From Bacteroidota bacterium (lineage in GTDB: Bacteria; Bacteroidota; Bacteroidia; Chitinophagales; Chitinophagaceae), in contig JAEZRL010000238.1 of the NCBI GenBank assembly GCA_023440945.1, positions 1 to 6,440 of the forward strand: DNA of 6,440 bases, written 5' to 3'. Below the pieces are notes generated by a model. That model was not told the DNA's origin, made no database searches, and saw nothing but the letters and a program-made list of their open reading frames with translations. The translations under genes and the position numbers were made by a program. Shown here one piece after another: positions 1-6,440 of this stretch; the first letter of the stretch is position 1; the number at the start of each line of letters is the position of its first letter.

Positions 1-330
<330 letters not shown>

Positions 331-383
331 TTAGAATACCTTTTAGCTTTCAACCTTTTATCTTTGAGCCTTTCCAAAGGGAA

Positions 384-391
384 CAAAGGTA
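384..391 (-). promoter_or_regulatory. Candidate Bacteroidota -7 box for alaS (TACCTTTG)
   Basis: Read on the minus strand this is TACCTTTG, an exact match to the TAnnTTTG -7 consensus of the Bacteroidota primary sigma factor. It would give alaS a 5' leader of roughly 60-65 nt. No convincing TTTG -33 element is seen at the usual 19-21 bp upstream; that position is occupied by the heptad repeat tract. The same ATTACCTTT core reappears in the spacer before the beta-helix gene. The call rests on one short match and is tentative. Confidence 0.35.
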
Positions 392-394
392 ATA

Positions 395-436
395 GAAGAA
401 GACAGAAGTTAGAAGACGTAAGGTTTAAGGTGTAAG
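395..436. repeat. Six degenerate tandem heptads, consensus NNN(G/T)AAG
   Basis: Six consecutive 7-bp units can be read without slippage: gaagaag, acagaag, ttagaag, acgtaag, gtttaag, gtgtaag. Every unit ends in AAG, and the fourth base is G in the first three and T in the last three. The tract is purine-rich on the plus strand and lies in the noncoding space between divergent alaS and the M23 gene, just upstream of the candidate alaS -7 box. Short-period intergenic repeats of this flavour are common in Bacteroidota; function is unknown. It also explains a spurious minus-strand open frame through 279-515. Confidence 0.6.
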
Positions 437-571
437 GCGATAAATATTCAAAGCTTTTAGAAACACGCTGAGTAATGGAACAAAGCGTACAAGTGAGTGA
501 CAGAATCCAAGCCACATAGCAGTAATGCAGATGACTAAAAAATAAAATGTGATAACAGCAGGGAAGTTGTA

Positions 572-1543
572 ATGAAAAAAATCAAATACTTTTATAATAC
601 CCACACATTGCGTTATGAAAAACTCGTAACGCCTTTGCGGGTAAAGCTTTTAAGAGTGTTTGCTTTTTTGGCAACTTCTGCTGTAACTGCAGCGATCATT
701 GTTGCAATAGCCTTTCAATACATTGATTCTCCGAAGGAAAAATTATTAAGACAACAAAAAGAAGATCTGCAGGATGATTATGCGGTTCTAAGTAAACAGG
801 TGCAACAAATGCAGCAAAAAATGTTTGAACTGGAGAATCGTGATAACACAGTATATCGTTCGATATTTGAATCTTCACCAATACCTGACAGCGCAAGATT
901 GAAACAAATGGAGAAAAACAAGGAAGTGCAGTTAGTAAGAAGTATGAGTGAAGATGAACTTGTAAGAAGTACAACGCAACAACTGAATAATCTTAAACTT
1001 CGGGTAGCTTTCCAGGAAAAATCTTATAACGAGATCAACAACATGATCAAAAATAAAGAGAAGTTGCTTGCTGCTATTCCTGCAATACAACCGGTAAGCA
1101 ATAAAGATCTTTCACGCATTGCATCTGGTTTTGGTTACCGAATTGATCCTGTTTATAAAGTAACAAAGTTTCATGCCGGTCTTGATTTTACAGCGCCGCA
1201 GGGCACACCTATTTATGCAACGGCAGATGGTGTTGTTAAAGAAGCAAATTATAATGGTGGCGGTTATGGTAATCATGTAGTGATAAATCACGGTTATGGT
1301 TATGAAACTTTATATGGCCACATGTATAAAATAAAAGCGAAAAGAGGGCAAAGGGTAAAACGTGGCGAAGTGATTGGTTATGTTGGAAGCACAGGCAAAA
1401 GTACCGGCCCGCATTGCCATTATGAAGTGCATAAGAGTGGTCAGCCTGTTGATCCTGTTTACTTTTTTTATAATGATCTTACACCGGAGCAATATGATAG
1501 AATTTTGAAACTAGCAACAGCAAGTAATCAGAGTTTTGATTAA
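572..1543 (+). CDS. Membrane-anchored M23 peptidoglycan endopeptidase
   Basis: The 323-residue product is a zinc-dependent M23 (LytM/lysostaphin-like) peptidase that should cut peptide cross-links of peptidoglycan in the periplasm. Residues 1-27 are basic and cytoplasmic, followed by one transmembrane helix at about 28-49, a coiled-coil-prone stalk at about 54-95 and 110-165, and the M23 domain at about 185-298. All catalytic positions are present: His201 and Asp205 (HAGLD, the HxxxD motif), His250 (LYGH), and His281/His283 (PHCHYE, the HxH motif), so the enzyme looks active rather than a degenerate EnvC/NlpD-type regulator. The start MKKIKYFYNTHTLRYEKL is a block typical of this Bacteroidota subfamily and fixes the ATG; no in-frame upstream extension is possible because a TGA is close. 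The gene is divergent from alaS, a neighbourhood I recall from other Bacteroidota. It is convergent with the emfourin-like gene. Role in cell-wall remodelling or division is family inference. Confidence 0.93.
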   Translation: MKKIKYFYNTHTLRYEKLVTPLRVKLLRVFAFLATSAVTAAIIVAIAFQYIDSPKEKLLRQQKEDLQDDYAVLSKQVQQMQQKMFELENRDNTVYRSIFESSPIPDSARLKQMEKNKEVQLVRSMSEDELVRSTTQQLNNLKLRVAFQEKSYNEINNMIKNKEKLLAAIPAIQPVSNKDLSRIASGFGYRIDPVYKVTKFHAGLDFTAPQGTPIYATADGVVKEANYNGGGYGNHVVINHGYGYETLYGHMYKIKAKRGQRVKRGEVIGYVGSTGKSTGPHCHYEVHKSGQPVDPVYFFYNDLTPEQYDRILKLATASNQSFD

Positions 1544-1589
1544 AGCAGCTTTCCATCTACTATCTTAGAAGAGCGTTTTTTGCAAAACA

Positions 1590-1610
1590 TTGCATATTCT
1601 AAAAATGCAA
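1590..1610. terminator. Weak hairpin between convergent genes
   Basis: TTGCAT at 1590-1595 and ATGCAA at 1605-1610 form a 6-bp inverted repeat with a 9-nt loop in the 93-bp space where the M23 gene and the emfourin-like gene converge. On the plus strand a short T run (gttttta) follows about 9 bp later. Position suits a bidirectional terminator, but the stem is short and AT-rich, so this is a weak call. Confidence 0.2.
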
Positions 1611-1636
1611 CGAAGAAAGTTTTTACAGGATAAATA

Positions 1637-1963
1637 TTATTCCTGATTTGGATTACGTAATTCCTGGTGCTTCTTTCTTAAGTAATTCAACAAGTCTTTG
1701 AGATGTGGATCGTTTACATTTTCACTTAATGAAGCCTGGTGTCGTTTATTATTATCTTCAATAGTGATGGTATATTTTCTTGCATCGGGCATGTTGTGTT
1801 CAGCGGATGAATTTGCCGGCTGGCTAAAAAAATCAGAAGCATTTACCAACTGCTCAAGATGTGATGCTTCTTCTGCAGGAAGATCGTTGCTGTCTATTGT
1901 AACAGGTTTATTCAGGCCAGGAAAAAATCCGAAACCTCCTTCCTGTGAAAATTCTATTTTCAT
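1637..1963 (-). CDS. Emfourin-like protein, probable M4 metalloprotease inhibitor
   Basis: The 108-residue product matches by eye the emfourin family, small proteins that inhibit protealysin-like M4 peptidases and are usually encoded next to them. Visible family features in order are an N-terminal strand with a GGF turn (MKIEFSQEGGFGFFPGL, 1-17), VTIDSNDLPAEEASHLEQLV at 21-40, an ASDFF segment at 42-46, the strand pair KYTITIEDNNKRHQASLSE at 63-81, and a C-terminal helix HLKDLLNYLRKK at 87-98. Length is typical for the family. There is no signal peptide, so it should act in the cytoplasm, presumably guarding against premature activity of the peptidase encoded at 3836-4924. It lies 42 bp downstream of the beta-helix gene on the same strand and is probably co-transcribed with it. 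In described cases the inhibitor gene is directly adjacent to the protease gene; here a 1.6-kb gene intervenes. Inhibition of this particular peptidase is inferred, not shown. Confidence 0.8.
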   Translation of the reverse strand: MKIEFSQEGGFGFFPGLNKPVTIDSNDLPAEEASHLEQLVNASDFFSQPANSSAEHNMPDARKYTITIEDNNKRHQASLSENVNDPHLKDLLNYLRKKHQELRNPNQE

Positions 1964-2005
1964 ATAATTGGTTTAAATGCACATGCGTAACTTATTCAGT
2001 TTACA

Positions 2006-3622
2006 TTAATGCTTAAAGACAATTAAAGCTCCTCTCTTTATTGAATCAGTAATTACTTTATTTCTGCTCCTGTTATTAATATCCTTTACAATCAATTGAT
2101 TTTTTTCTTTAGAACAATCGGTTATATTATCTCCGGCCAGATATCTTTTTTTTGCAGGGTTTGTTCCCGAACCTAATGCATTAGGTATGCCAATATCAGG
2201 CCATGGTGCTTTTATATTCCAGAAATAAGGTTGCCCGTTTAAATAATAACTCTTATCATCTAAAGAGTCCGTACCGGTTGGTTCAATCATCTTTCTGATG
2301 TTGTTGCCCCAGGTGAAGTGTGCGCTGCCTTTCAATACATAATTTCCTTTGTTTACACCGGTATTTGTTACTTCATTGCCTACCAGGTTTTGCTTATTCG
2401 TCTTCACTGCATAATTATATTCATCTTCTATTGCAATGCCATAAAGTTCTGCCCGATTACGGAAAAAAGTGTTGTACGGCCCATTCGGCCCCCAGTAATC
2501 ATCTAAAAAAATATTTTGAACAATATTTCCTTCTATCAAATTAGCAAAGGGATAATGACCGTGTAAAGAAAGATCTCCAATCGCATCTCTGGGCATTTCC
2601 GTTGTACTTTTAGGATCGGTAGAGTAATTATAGGCAATCACATTTCCATTAGCGCCGGAAGCTAACATCATCGAATGCCTTAGCCGCACGAAAACAGAGT
2701 TTTCTACCTTGCAATCACTTGTGTGTTGCATCAGTTGCACGCCATAACCATTGCCGCCTCCATCGTAGCTATATGCATCATGAAAATAACATCCGCTTAT
2801 TGTAATATGACTGCTTGTTTTTATTGCTATATGCTGATCCTGGCCTTTAGAACTTTCAACCCCTGTTACCCAGCAATTTATCGCTTCAGAAAAAGAGATC
2901 GTCTTACCATGCATTGCTTTGCTTTCTACCCGTATCAATTTCAAACATTCAATACCCGTATTTGAAACAGGAAAAAGCGGACGTACCTCCGGTTTTAAAT
3001 CTGATGAATAACCTATACGTAGCGTTTCCTCAAAAGTGATAGTACTTCCTTTTACACTTTTTATTTTCATTATCTGGCCCACTGCATACTCACCTAAAGG
3101 ATGCGTATCCCATTTGCCATTCAATTCACGTATCTCCACAAATTCACCTGCTACAAAACCAGAACTGTTACTTACTGTAACCACATGCGAGCCTTTGCTA
3201 TAACCACTGATTGCAGAAACAAAACGAGGCTGTTTGCCGGCAACTACTTCAATGCAATTTTTATTTGTTGAACTTGATAGATCAAACTTTAGGCGGCTGA
3301 CTACACCTTCCCCTCTTAATACCGTATTTGATGGTAATTTAAGCGTGGATCTGATAAGATAAAGTCCTTTTGGAAAAAAGATTACCCGTAATTTGGAAGA
3401 AGAATTTATCGCCTTCATAATGGAATTATAATCGTTATGAACACCATCTCCATAAGCACCAAAATTTTTTACATTGATGATGAGCTTCGGTTCAGGTATC
3501 GTTCCTTCATAACCTGCTTTCGACCAGTCAAATCTCCGGTGGTCTGGTATAACCTGAGCAGATATTTTTATAGATGAAAATACAAATACACTGCTTGCCA
3601 GAATGCAGAAGAACGTTTTCAT
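2006..3622 (-). CDS. Secreted right-handed beta-helix (pectate-lyase-like) protein
   Basis: The 538-residue product has a clear signal peptide (MKTFFCILASSVFVFSSIKISAQ, cleavage near residue 22-23), so it is exported to the periplasm or beyond. Next come DWSKAGYEG at 32-40 and a block at 49-72 beginning INVKNFGAYGDGVHND, which is the entry motif of the pectate-lyase-3 / GH28-related beta-helix superfamily. Repeated helix rungs are visible from about 225 to 435, including SHITISGCYFHDAYSYDGGG (271-290) and LRHSMMLASGANGNVIAYNY (314-333). Proteins of this fold bind or cleave polysaccharides, but catalytic residues vary and I cannot identify an active site or substrate. The C-terminus (about 500-538, ending VITDSIKRGALIVFKH) is not a standard type IX sorting domain and ends abruptly. 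The gene starts 213 bp after the upstream M4 peptidase gene and is followed 42 bp later by the emfourin-like gene. It could be an enzyme of polysaccharide use or a structural surface protein. Confidence 0.82.
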   Translation of the reverse strand: MKTFFCILASSVFVFSSIKISAQVIPDHRRFDWSKAGYEGTIPEPKLIINVKNFGAYGDGVHNDYNSIMKAINSSSKLRVIFFPKGLYLIRSTLKLPSNTVLRGEGVVSRLKFDLSSSTNKNCIEVVAGKQPRFVSAISGYSKGSHVVTVSNSSGFVAGEFVEIRELNGKWDTHPLGEYAVGQIMKIKSVKGSTITFEETLRIGYSSDLKPEVRPLFPVSNTGIECLKLIRVESKAMHGKTISFSEAINCWVTGVESSKGQDQHIAIKTSSHITISGCYFHDAYSYDGGGNGYGVQLMQHTSDCKVENSVFVRLRHSMMLASGANGNVIAYNYSTDPKSTTEMPRDAIGDLSLHGHYPFANLIEGNIVQNIFLDDYWGPNGPYNTFFRNRAELYGIAIEDEYNYAVKTNKQNLVGNEVTNTGVNKGNYVLKGSAHFTWGNNIRKMIEPTGTDSLDDKSYYLNGQPYFWNIKAPWPDIGIPNALGSGTNPAKKRYLAGDNITDCSKEKNQLIVKDINNRSRNKVITDSIKRGALIVFKH

Positions 3623-3681
3623 AGAGTAAGTTTAGACATACTATTGAAGGGAGAGGGGAGAAACATTGTACGATCAACAAC

Positions 3682-3700
3682 AGGGCGTTTTTAACGCTCT
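3682..3700 (-). terminator. GC-containing hairpin upstream of beta-helix gene
   Basis: AGGGCGTT (3682-3689) pairs with AACGCTCT (3693-3700) around a 3-nt loop; seven Watson-Crick pairs plus one G-T wobble. In the minus direction it is followed by TGTTGTTG rather than a proper T run. It may end read-through transcripts from the peptidase operon, or sit in the 5' leader of the beta-helix mRNA if the -7 candidate at 3714-3721 is real. Confidence 0.35.
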
Positions 3701-3713
3701 TCACCTGCTTATT

Positions 3714-3721
3714 TAAAGGTA
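3714..3721 (-). promoter_or_regulatory. Candidate -7 box for beta-helix/emfourin unit (TACCTTTA)
   Basis: On the minus strand this reads TACCTTTA, one mismatch from TAnnTTTG, within ATTACCTTTA, which shares ATTACCTTT with the alaS candidate. A TTG occurs about 24 bp upstream, longer than the usual 19-21 bp spacing. If used, transcription would begin about 85 bp before the beta-helix ATG and the GC hairpin would lie near the start of the transcript. Weak support. Confidence 0.25.
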
Positions 3722-3804
3722 ATTATAAATCGAAAATTTACCTTGCAACTTGAGTAGCCTTGGCGAATTAGCCGTGCTTATGAATTTTGAGGGATAGCAT
3801 GGTT

Positions 3805-3830
3805 GTAATTTTATCATCTTTTAAAATTAC
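3805..3830 (-). terminator. AT-rich perfect hairpin after M4 peptidase stop
   Basis: GTAATTTTA (3805-3813) and TAAAATTAC (3822-3830) are perfect 9-bp inverted repeats with an 8-nt loop, beginning 5 bp after the TGA stop of the peptidase gene. The placement fits an mRNA 3' end structure for the three-gene operon. There is no following T run and the stem is nearly all A-T, so strong intrinsic termination is doubtful. Confidence 0.35.
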
Positions 3831-3835
3831 CAATA

Positions 3836-4924
3836 TCAGGGAATAGAAATACCTACCTTATCCCATGCATCTCCTATCTCCTTTTCTGCATTATAATTCT
3901 TTGCATTTGCAACTGTTAACTGTGCAAAAGACTGAAACTTTGCATTGGGTTTCAGCTTCGGATCAAGTAATGTTTCATACCATATTCTTCCTGTTTTTTC
4001 CCATGCGTTGCCACCGATATTAATAGCTGCATTATAAAACGCAAAATTGGGTATGCCTGAATTGATATGTACACCTCCGTTATCCTGCATTGTGTTTACA
4101 TAATCTTTCATATTCTTTGGCTGAGGATCTTTACCAAGAACAGGATGATCGTATGCACTTCCGGGATCTTTCATAGAGCGGATGGCTACATTAGGCCCGC
4201 TGGTTTTATCATTCTTTACCGCATCCGTTAATAATTCTGCGCCTATTAACCAATCCGCTTTATCTGCCGTTTGCTTCAAAGAATATTGTTTTATCAAAGA
4301 ACCAAACACATCCGAGATGGATTCATTCAATGCACCTGATTCTGAAGTGTAAACAAGCTGCGCTTCATCTTCTGTAACACCATGCGTTAATTCATGACCG
4401 ATCACATCAATAGATTTAGTGAACCGGTTGAATAATTCATTATCACCATCACCAAAAACCATTCGTTGTCCATCCCAGAATGCATTGTCGTAGTTCTCGC
4501 CATAGTGCACAACGGCATTCAAAGGCAAACCTTCATCATCAATGGAATTTCGTTTGAATACTTCCCAATAAAAATCATACGTATCGCCTAAGCCATTATA
4601 CGCTTCATCAACAGCAGGATCGCCTGATTCAGCGCTTCCTTCTGTTCGCACAACAACGCCTGGAAAAGTTTCTTTATTACCCGCACTGTAAATGGTTCGC
4701 TGTTTGTTACCCGTGGTTGAAAAAAGTGTCGTCCACTTTCTTCCCGGATCACGTCTTGCAATCGAATTCATCCTTAAACTTCTGAAAGTAATATCAACGC
4801 CCATTGCATTTAAGGCAAGACTTCTAAGCCTTGGTGAACTTTGTGGTGAATTTGCAATATTATGTAGAAGATAAGGTGGTAAAAAGCAAAAAACAGAATG
4901 GTGATGTTTTTGGTTGGTGCACAT
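3836..4924 (-). CDS. Protealysin-like M4 (thermolysin family) metallopeptidase
   Basis: The 362-residue product is a zinc endopeptidase of family M4. An N-terminal segment with the protealysin-type propeptide signature FCFLPPYLLHNIA (12-24) precedes the catalytic domain, which begins about residue 76-80 at RTIYSAGN, with FPGVVVRTEG at 87-96. Catalytic features are complete: HELTH at 177-181 (His177 and His181 bind zinc, Glu178 catalytic), third zinc ligand Glu201 in GALNESISDVFG, substrate-side HYGENYDNAFWDG at 140-152, and the transition-state His286 in DNGGVHINSGIPNF. Length is usual for protealysin-like enzymes, which lack the long FTP/PepSY propeptide of classical thermolysins. There is no signal peptide, as in characterised protealysin. 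The propeptide also carries His7-9 and Cys2/Cys13. The ATG lies 15 bp after the stop of the outer-membrane-protein gene, implying co-transcription. A likely inhibitor of the emfourin family is encoded downstream at 1637-1963. Target proteins are unknown. Confidence 0.95.
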   Translation of the reverse strand: MCTNQKHHHSVFCFLPPYLLHNIANSPQSSPRLRSLALNAMGVDITFRSLRMNSIARRDPGRKWTTLFSTTGNKQRTIYSAGNKETFPGVVVRTEGSAESGDPAVDEAYNGLGDTYDFYWEVFKRNSIDDEGLPLNAVVHYGENYDNAFWDGQRMVFGDGDNELFNRFTKSIDVIGHELTHGVTEDEAQLVYTSESGALNESISDVFGSLIKQYSLKQTADKADWLIGAELLTDAVKNDKTSGPNVAIRSMKDPGSAYDHPVLGKDPQPKNMKDYVNTMQDNGGVHINSGIPNFAFYNAAINIGGNAWEKTGRIWYETLLDPKLKPNAKFQSFAQLTVANAKNYNAEKEIGDAWDKVGISIP

Positions 4925-4939
4925 AGGTCACTATTTTTA

Positions 4940-6085
4940 TTAAAAATTATTTAAAAAATCTAATGGTTGCGTAATAAGTAACTGGGCTGTAAAACCATCT
5001 TTAAAGCTACTTAGTTTTCCTGATTCTGTGCTCGTAATATAGCCAAAGCGGACACCACCCTGCAAACCATCGAGCAAATTGCCTTTTTCATCCGTCCCTC
5101 TTATAAAATAAACCGGTAAAAAAACGCCCAATGTTTTGGTGTTGATTCCAAAAATGGCGGAAGGAGAAACAGCTATGTTAGTATAACGATCGTTGTTTCT
5201 TTTTGAGAAAAAATTTTTCCTGTATTCAAGCATTGCAGTATGCGAAGTAGTTTGTACCGGTTTGCCGAATGAAAGTGTAGTTGTATAATAATTTCCGGTT
5301 GTGCCAAATGGAGTGCTGAAAGTTGTTTTGGGAAAAGCAGTATAGTACTGATTGTAACTGTAACTAAGCGCAATAAATCCGCTTACATCAAATCCTGAAC
5401 CCAAAGCTTTTACAACAGATAAGGTGAGTGCGGGTGTTAAAAAAGCTTCACTGTTTTCAACCAGGTTAACAGAGTCGGTTGTATAAGTAAAAGCTGTTTT
5501 TGTAAATCCAATTCTTGCAGTTATAAAAAAAGGTTCTTTGAATGATACAGAATTAATGGCATTTAATGCCAGCTTCTTTTCTTCTGCAGTGCCGTCCATA
5601 CTTATATCACGCAGCCCAACAGTACGCCAGTCAGCAATCTGTTTTCTTGCTGCATAAACTTTTGTTGCTTCATTTAATTGCTGAATTTGCTGATGTGATA
5701 AATTGAATGTTGGTTTCCATAATATTTTCTGAAGATTGAATGAAACAGTTGTTCCGGGACTGATACCACTGAGATCAAGCGGCACTGCTTCTACATCGGT
5801 TTCGCCGATTTTTTGATCTATTGATAAACCGCCATTCCATCCCTTACCAAGCTTTCCATTTAGTTCAATTTTTCCATTTACACCTTCATTATAAAAAGAT
5901 GAAAGAGATATGCTGGAAAAGAAGTTAGGCAAACTTCCTGTGCCATAAGGTGTAGACAATTTCTTTTTAAAATTTTTTGTTGCGGCTTCTGCAATAACAA
6001 AATCCTGCGGACTTAAAGCAGTTTGCGCATGTGTGATGAAACACTGAAATAAAAGCAATATCAGTAACAATTGTTTGCGATTCAT
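4940..6085 (-). CDS. Secreted, probable outer-membrane beta-barrel protein of unknown family
   Basis: I do not recognise a named family. The 381-residue product starts with a clear signal peptide (MNRKQLLLILLLFQCFITHA, cleavage before QTALS). The mature part is rich in alternating polar and aromatic or hydrophobic strands, for example SISLSSFYNEGVNGKIELNG (58-77), EPFFITARIGFTKTAFTYTT (184-203), VSGFIALSYSYNQYY (234-248), YYTTTLSFGKPV (266-277), TLGVFLPVYFIRG (318-330) and LQGGVRFGYITSTESG (341-356). It ends in Phe (LDFLNNF), as many outer-membrane barrels do. A helical, charged stretch at about 130-175 sits between the strand-rich parts and could be a plug or periplasmic insertion. It lies 9 bp after the small 95-residue gene and 15 bp before the M4 peptidase gene, so the three are probably one operon. 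A role as surface receptor, porin or partner in release of the peptidase is speculation from context. Confidence 0.7.
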   Translation of the reverse strand: MNRKQLLLILLLFQCFITHAQTALSPQDFVIAEAATKNFKKKLSTPYGTGSLPNFFSSISLSSFYNEGVNGKIELNGKLGKGWNGGLSIDQKIGETDVEAVPLDLSGISPGTTVSFNLQKILWKPTFNLSHQQIQQLNEATKVYAARKQIADWRTVGLRDISMDGTAEEKKLALNAINSVSFKEPFFITARIGFTKTAFTYTTDSVNLVENSEAFLTPALTLSVVKALGSGFDVSGFIALSYSYNQYYTAFPKTTFSTPFGTTGNYYTTTLSFGKPVQTTSHTAMLEYRKNFFSKRNNDRYTNIAVSPSAIFGINTKTLGVFLPVYFIRGTDEKGNLLDGLQGGVRFGYITSTESGKLSSFKDGFTAQLLITQPLDFLNNF

Positions 6086-6094
6086 AAACCGGAA

Positions 6095-6382
6095 TTATAA
6101 AGTGAAATCGAATAAGTTTCCATCTCTTGAACCTGCCGGATAATCTTTTTCAATATGCAAAAGCGGGAATGCTTCTGTTGGCGGAATTACTTCGGCAAAA
6201 ATATCAGCGTGACCTTCATCAGGTCCCGTAAACACAAACCATTCAAAAGTGTAAGTGATGCCTTTAAGTAAATCCATAAATCTTTCATCATTATCCATCA
6301 GCTTTAATAGAACAAAGCCATCAAGTTTAATGTTCACAATAACATGACAGCTTTGCGAGCCGGTTTTAACGTGCAGTTTCAT
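6095..6382 (-). CDS. Small hypothetical protein, 95 residues, first gene of the M4 peptidase operon
   Basis: No family is recognised. The 95-residue product has no signal peptide or membrane segment. Its pattern of short beta strands (KLHVKTG, HVIVNIKLDGFVLLKL, ITYTFEWFVFTG, HADIFAEVIPP) suggests a small all-beta fold, perhaps an immunoglobulin-like or jelly-roll sandwich; the GITYTFEWFVFTGPDEGHAD stretch (41-60) resembles the exposed strands of such domains. The ATG at 6380-6382 is taken because the next in-frame Met would remove the first two strands. It is 9 bp upstream of the outer-membrane-protein gene, and that tight spacing is the best evidence that it is real. No TAnnTTTG promoter was found in the 58 bp between its start and the window edge, so the operon may begin further upstream. 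Confidence 0.7.
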   Translation of the reverse strand: MKLHVKTGSQSCHVIVNIKLDGFVLLKLMDNDERFMDLLKGITYTFEWFVFTGPDEGHADIFAEVIPPTEAFPLLHIEKDYPAGSRDGNLFDFTL

Positions 6383-6440
6383 AAGCAGCGAAGATTTTTA
6401 TTGAGGTAACTAATGTAAGATTATTTGGCTTTGGTTGTGC

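Larger units (their letters stand above)
3623..3835. other. Spacer between M4 peptidase and beta-helix gene
   Basis: This 213-bp noncoding stretch holds, in minus-strand order, an AT-rich 9-bp hairpin right after the peptidase stop, a candidate -7 box, a GC-containing 8-bp hairpin, and a pyrimidine-rich tract (plus strand gaagggagaggggag, 3645-3659) shortly before the beta-helix ATG. Together these suggest a transcription boundary or at least a regulated junction inside the minus-strand gene series. No open frame or RNA family is recognised. Confidence 0.55.

Noticed and set aside
1698..1967. Plus-strand open frame of 89 codons
   Set aside because: It is fully antisense to the emfourin-like gene, whose motifs are clear; the plus-strand translation shows no family features.
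2006..2130. Type IX secretion C-terminal sorting domain on the beta-helix protein
   Set aside because: The PNP start and the closing G-x-Y-x-(V/I)-x-(I/V) strand with basic end are not present; only a vague resemblance to another C-terminal domain remains, reported separately.
2318..2965. Several plus-strand open frames inside the beta-helix gene region
   Set aside because: All are antisense shadows with Cys/Ile/Tyr-rich translations typical of reverse reading of AT-rich coding DNA.

Overview
The window looks like a chromosomal segment from a Bacteroidota bacterium, most likely a member of the Chitinophagaceae. The evidence is the AT-rich composition, signal peptides ending in a ...SAQ or ...HAQ box, scarce Shine-Dalgarno sequences, candidate -7 boxes of the TAnnTTTG type, and a transmembrane M23 peptidase with the MKKIKYFYNTHTLRYEKL start seen in this phylum. 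The exact genus cannot be fixed by eye.

Left part (1-1543) is housekeeping. The 5' end of alaS (alanyl-tRNA synthetase) lies on the minus strand and runs off the left edge. It is divergent from a plus-strand gene for a membrane-anchored M23 peptidoglycan endopeptidase. The 256-bp space between them holds a degenerate 7-bp tandem repeat and a candidate alaS promoter.

Right part (1637-6382) is five genes, all on the minus strand. In transcription order they are: an unrecognised 95-residue protein; a 381-residue secreted, probably outer-membrane beta-barrel protein; a 362-residue protealysin-like M4 (thermolysin family) metallopeptidase with an N-terminal protealysin-type propeptide; a 538-residue secreted right-handed beta-helix (pectate-lyase-like) protein; and a 108-residue emfourin-like protein, the family of small M4-protease inhibitors. 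The first three genes are packed with 9- and 15-bp gaps and are probably one operon. A 213-bp spacer with two hairpins and a candidate promoter separates the peptidase from the beta-helix gene. The emfourin-like gene follows 42 bp after the beta-helix gene.

The main point of interest is a protealysin/emfourin protease-inhibitor module that is split by a secreted beta-helix gene and preceded by an outer-membrane-barrel gene and a small orphan gene. Family assignments of the peptidase and the inhibitor come from visible motifs. The idea that all five genes form one functional unit is inference. No tRNA, rRNA, CRISPR, insertion sequence or phage gene was seen.
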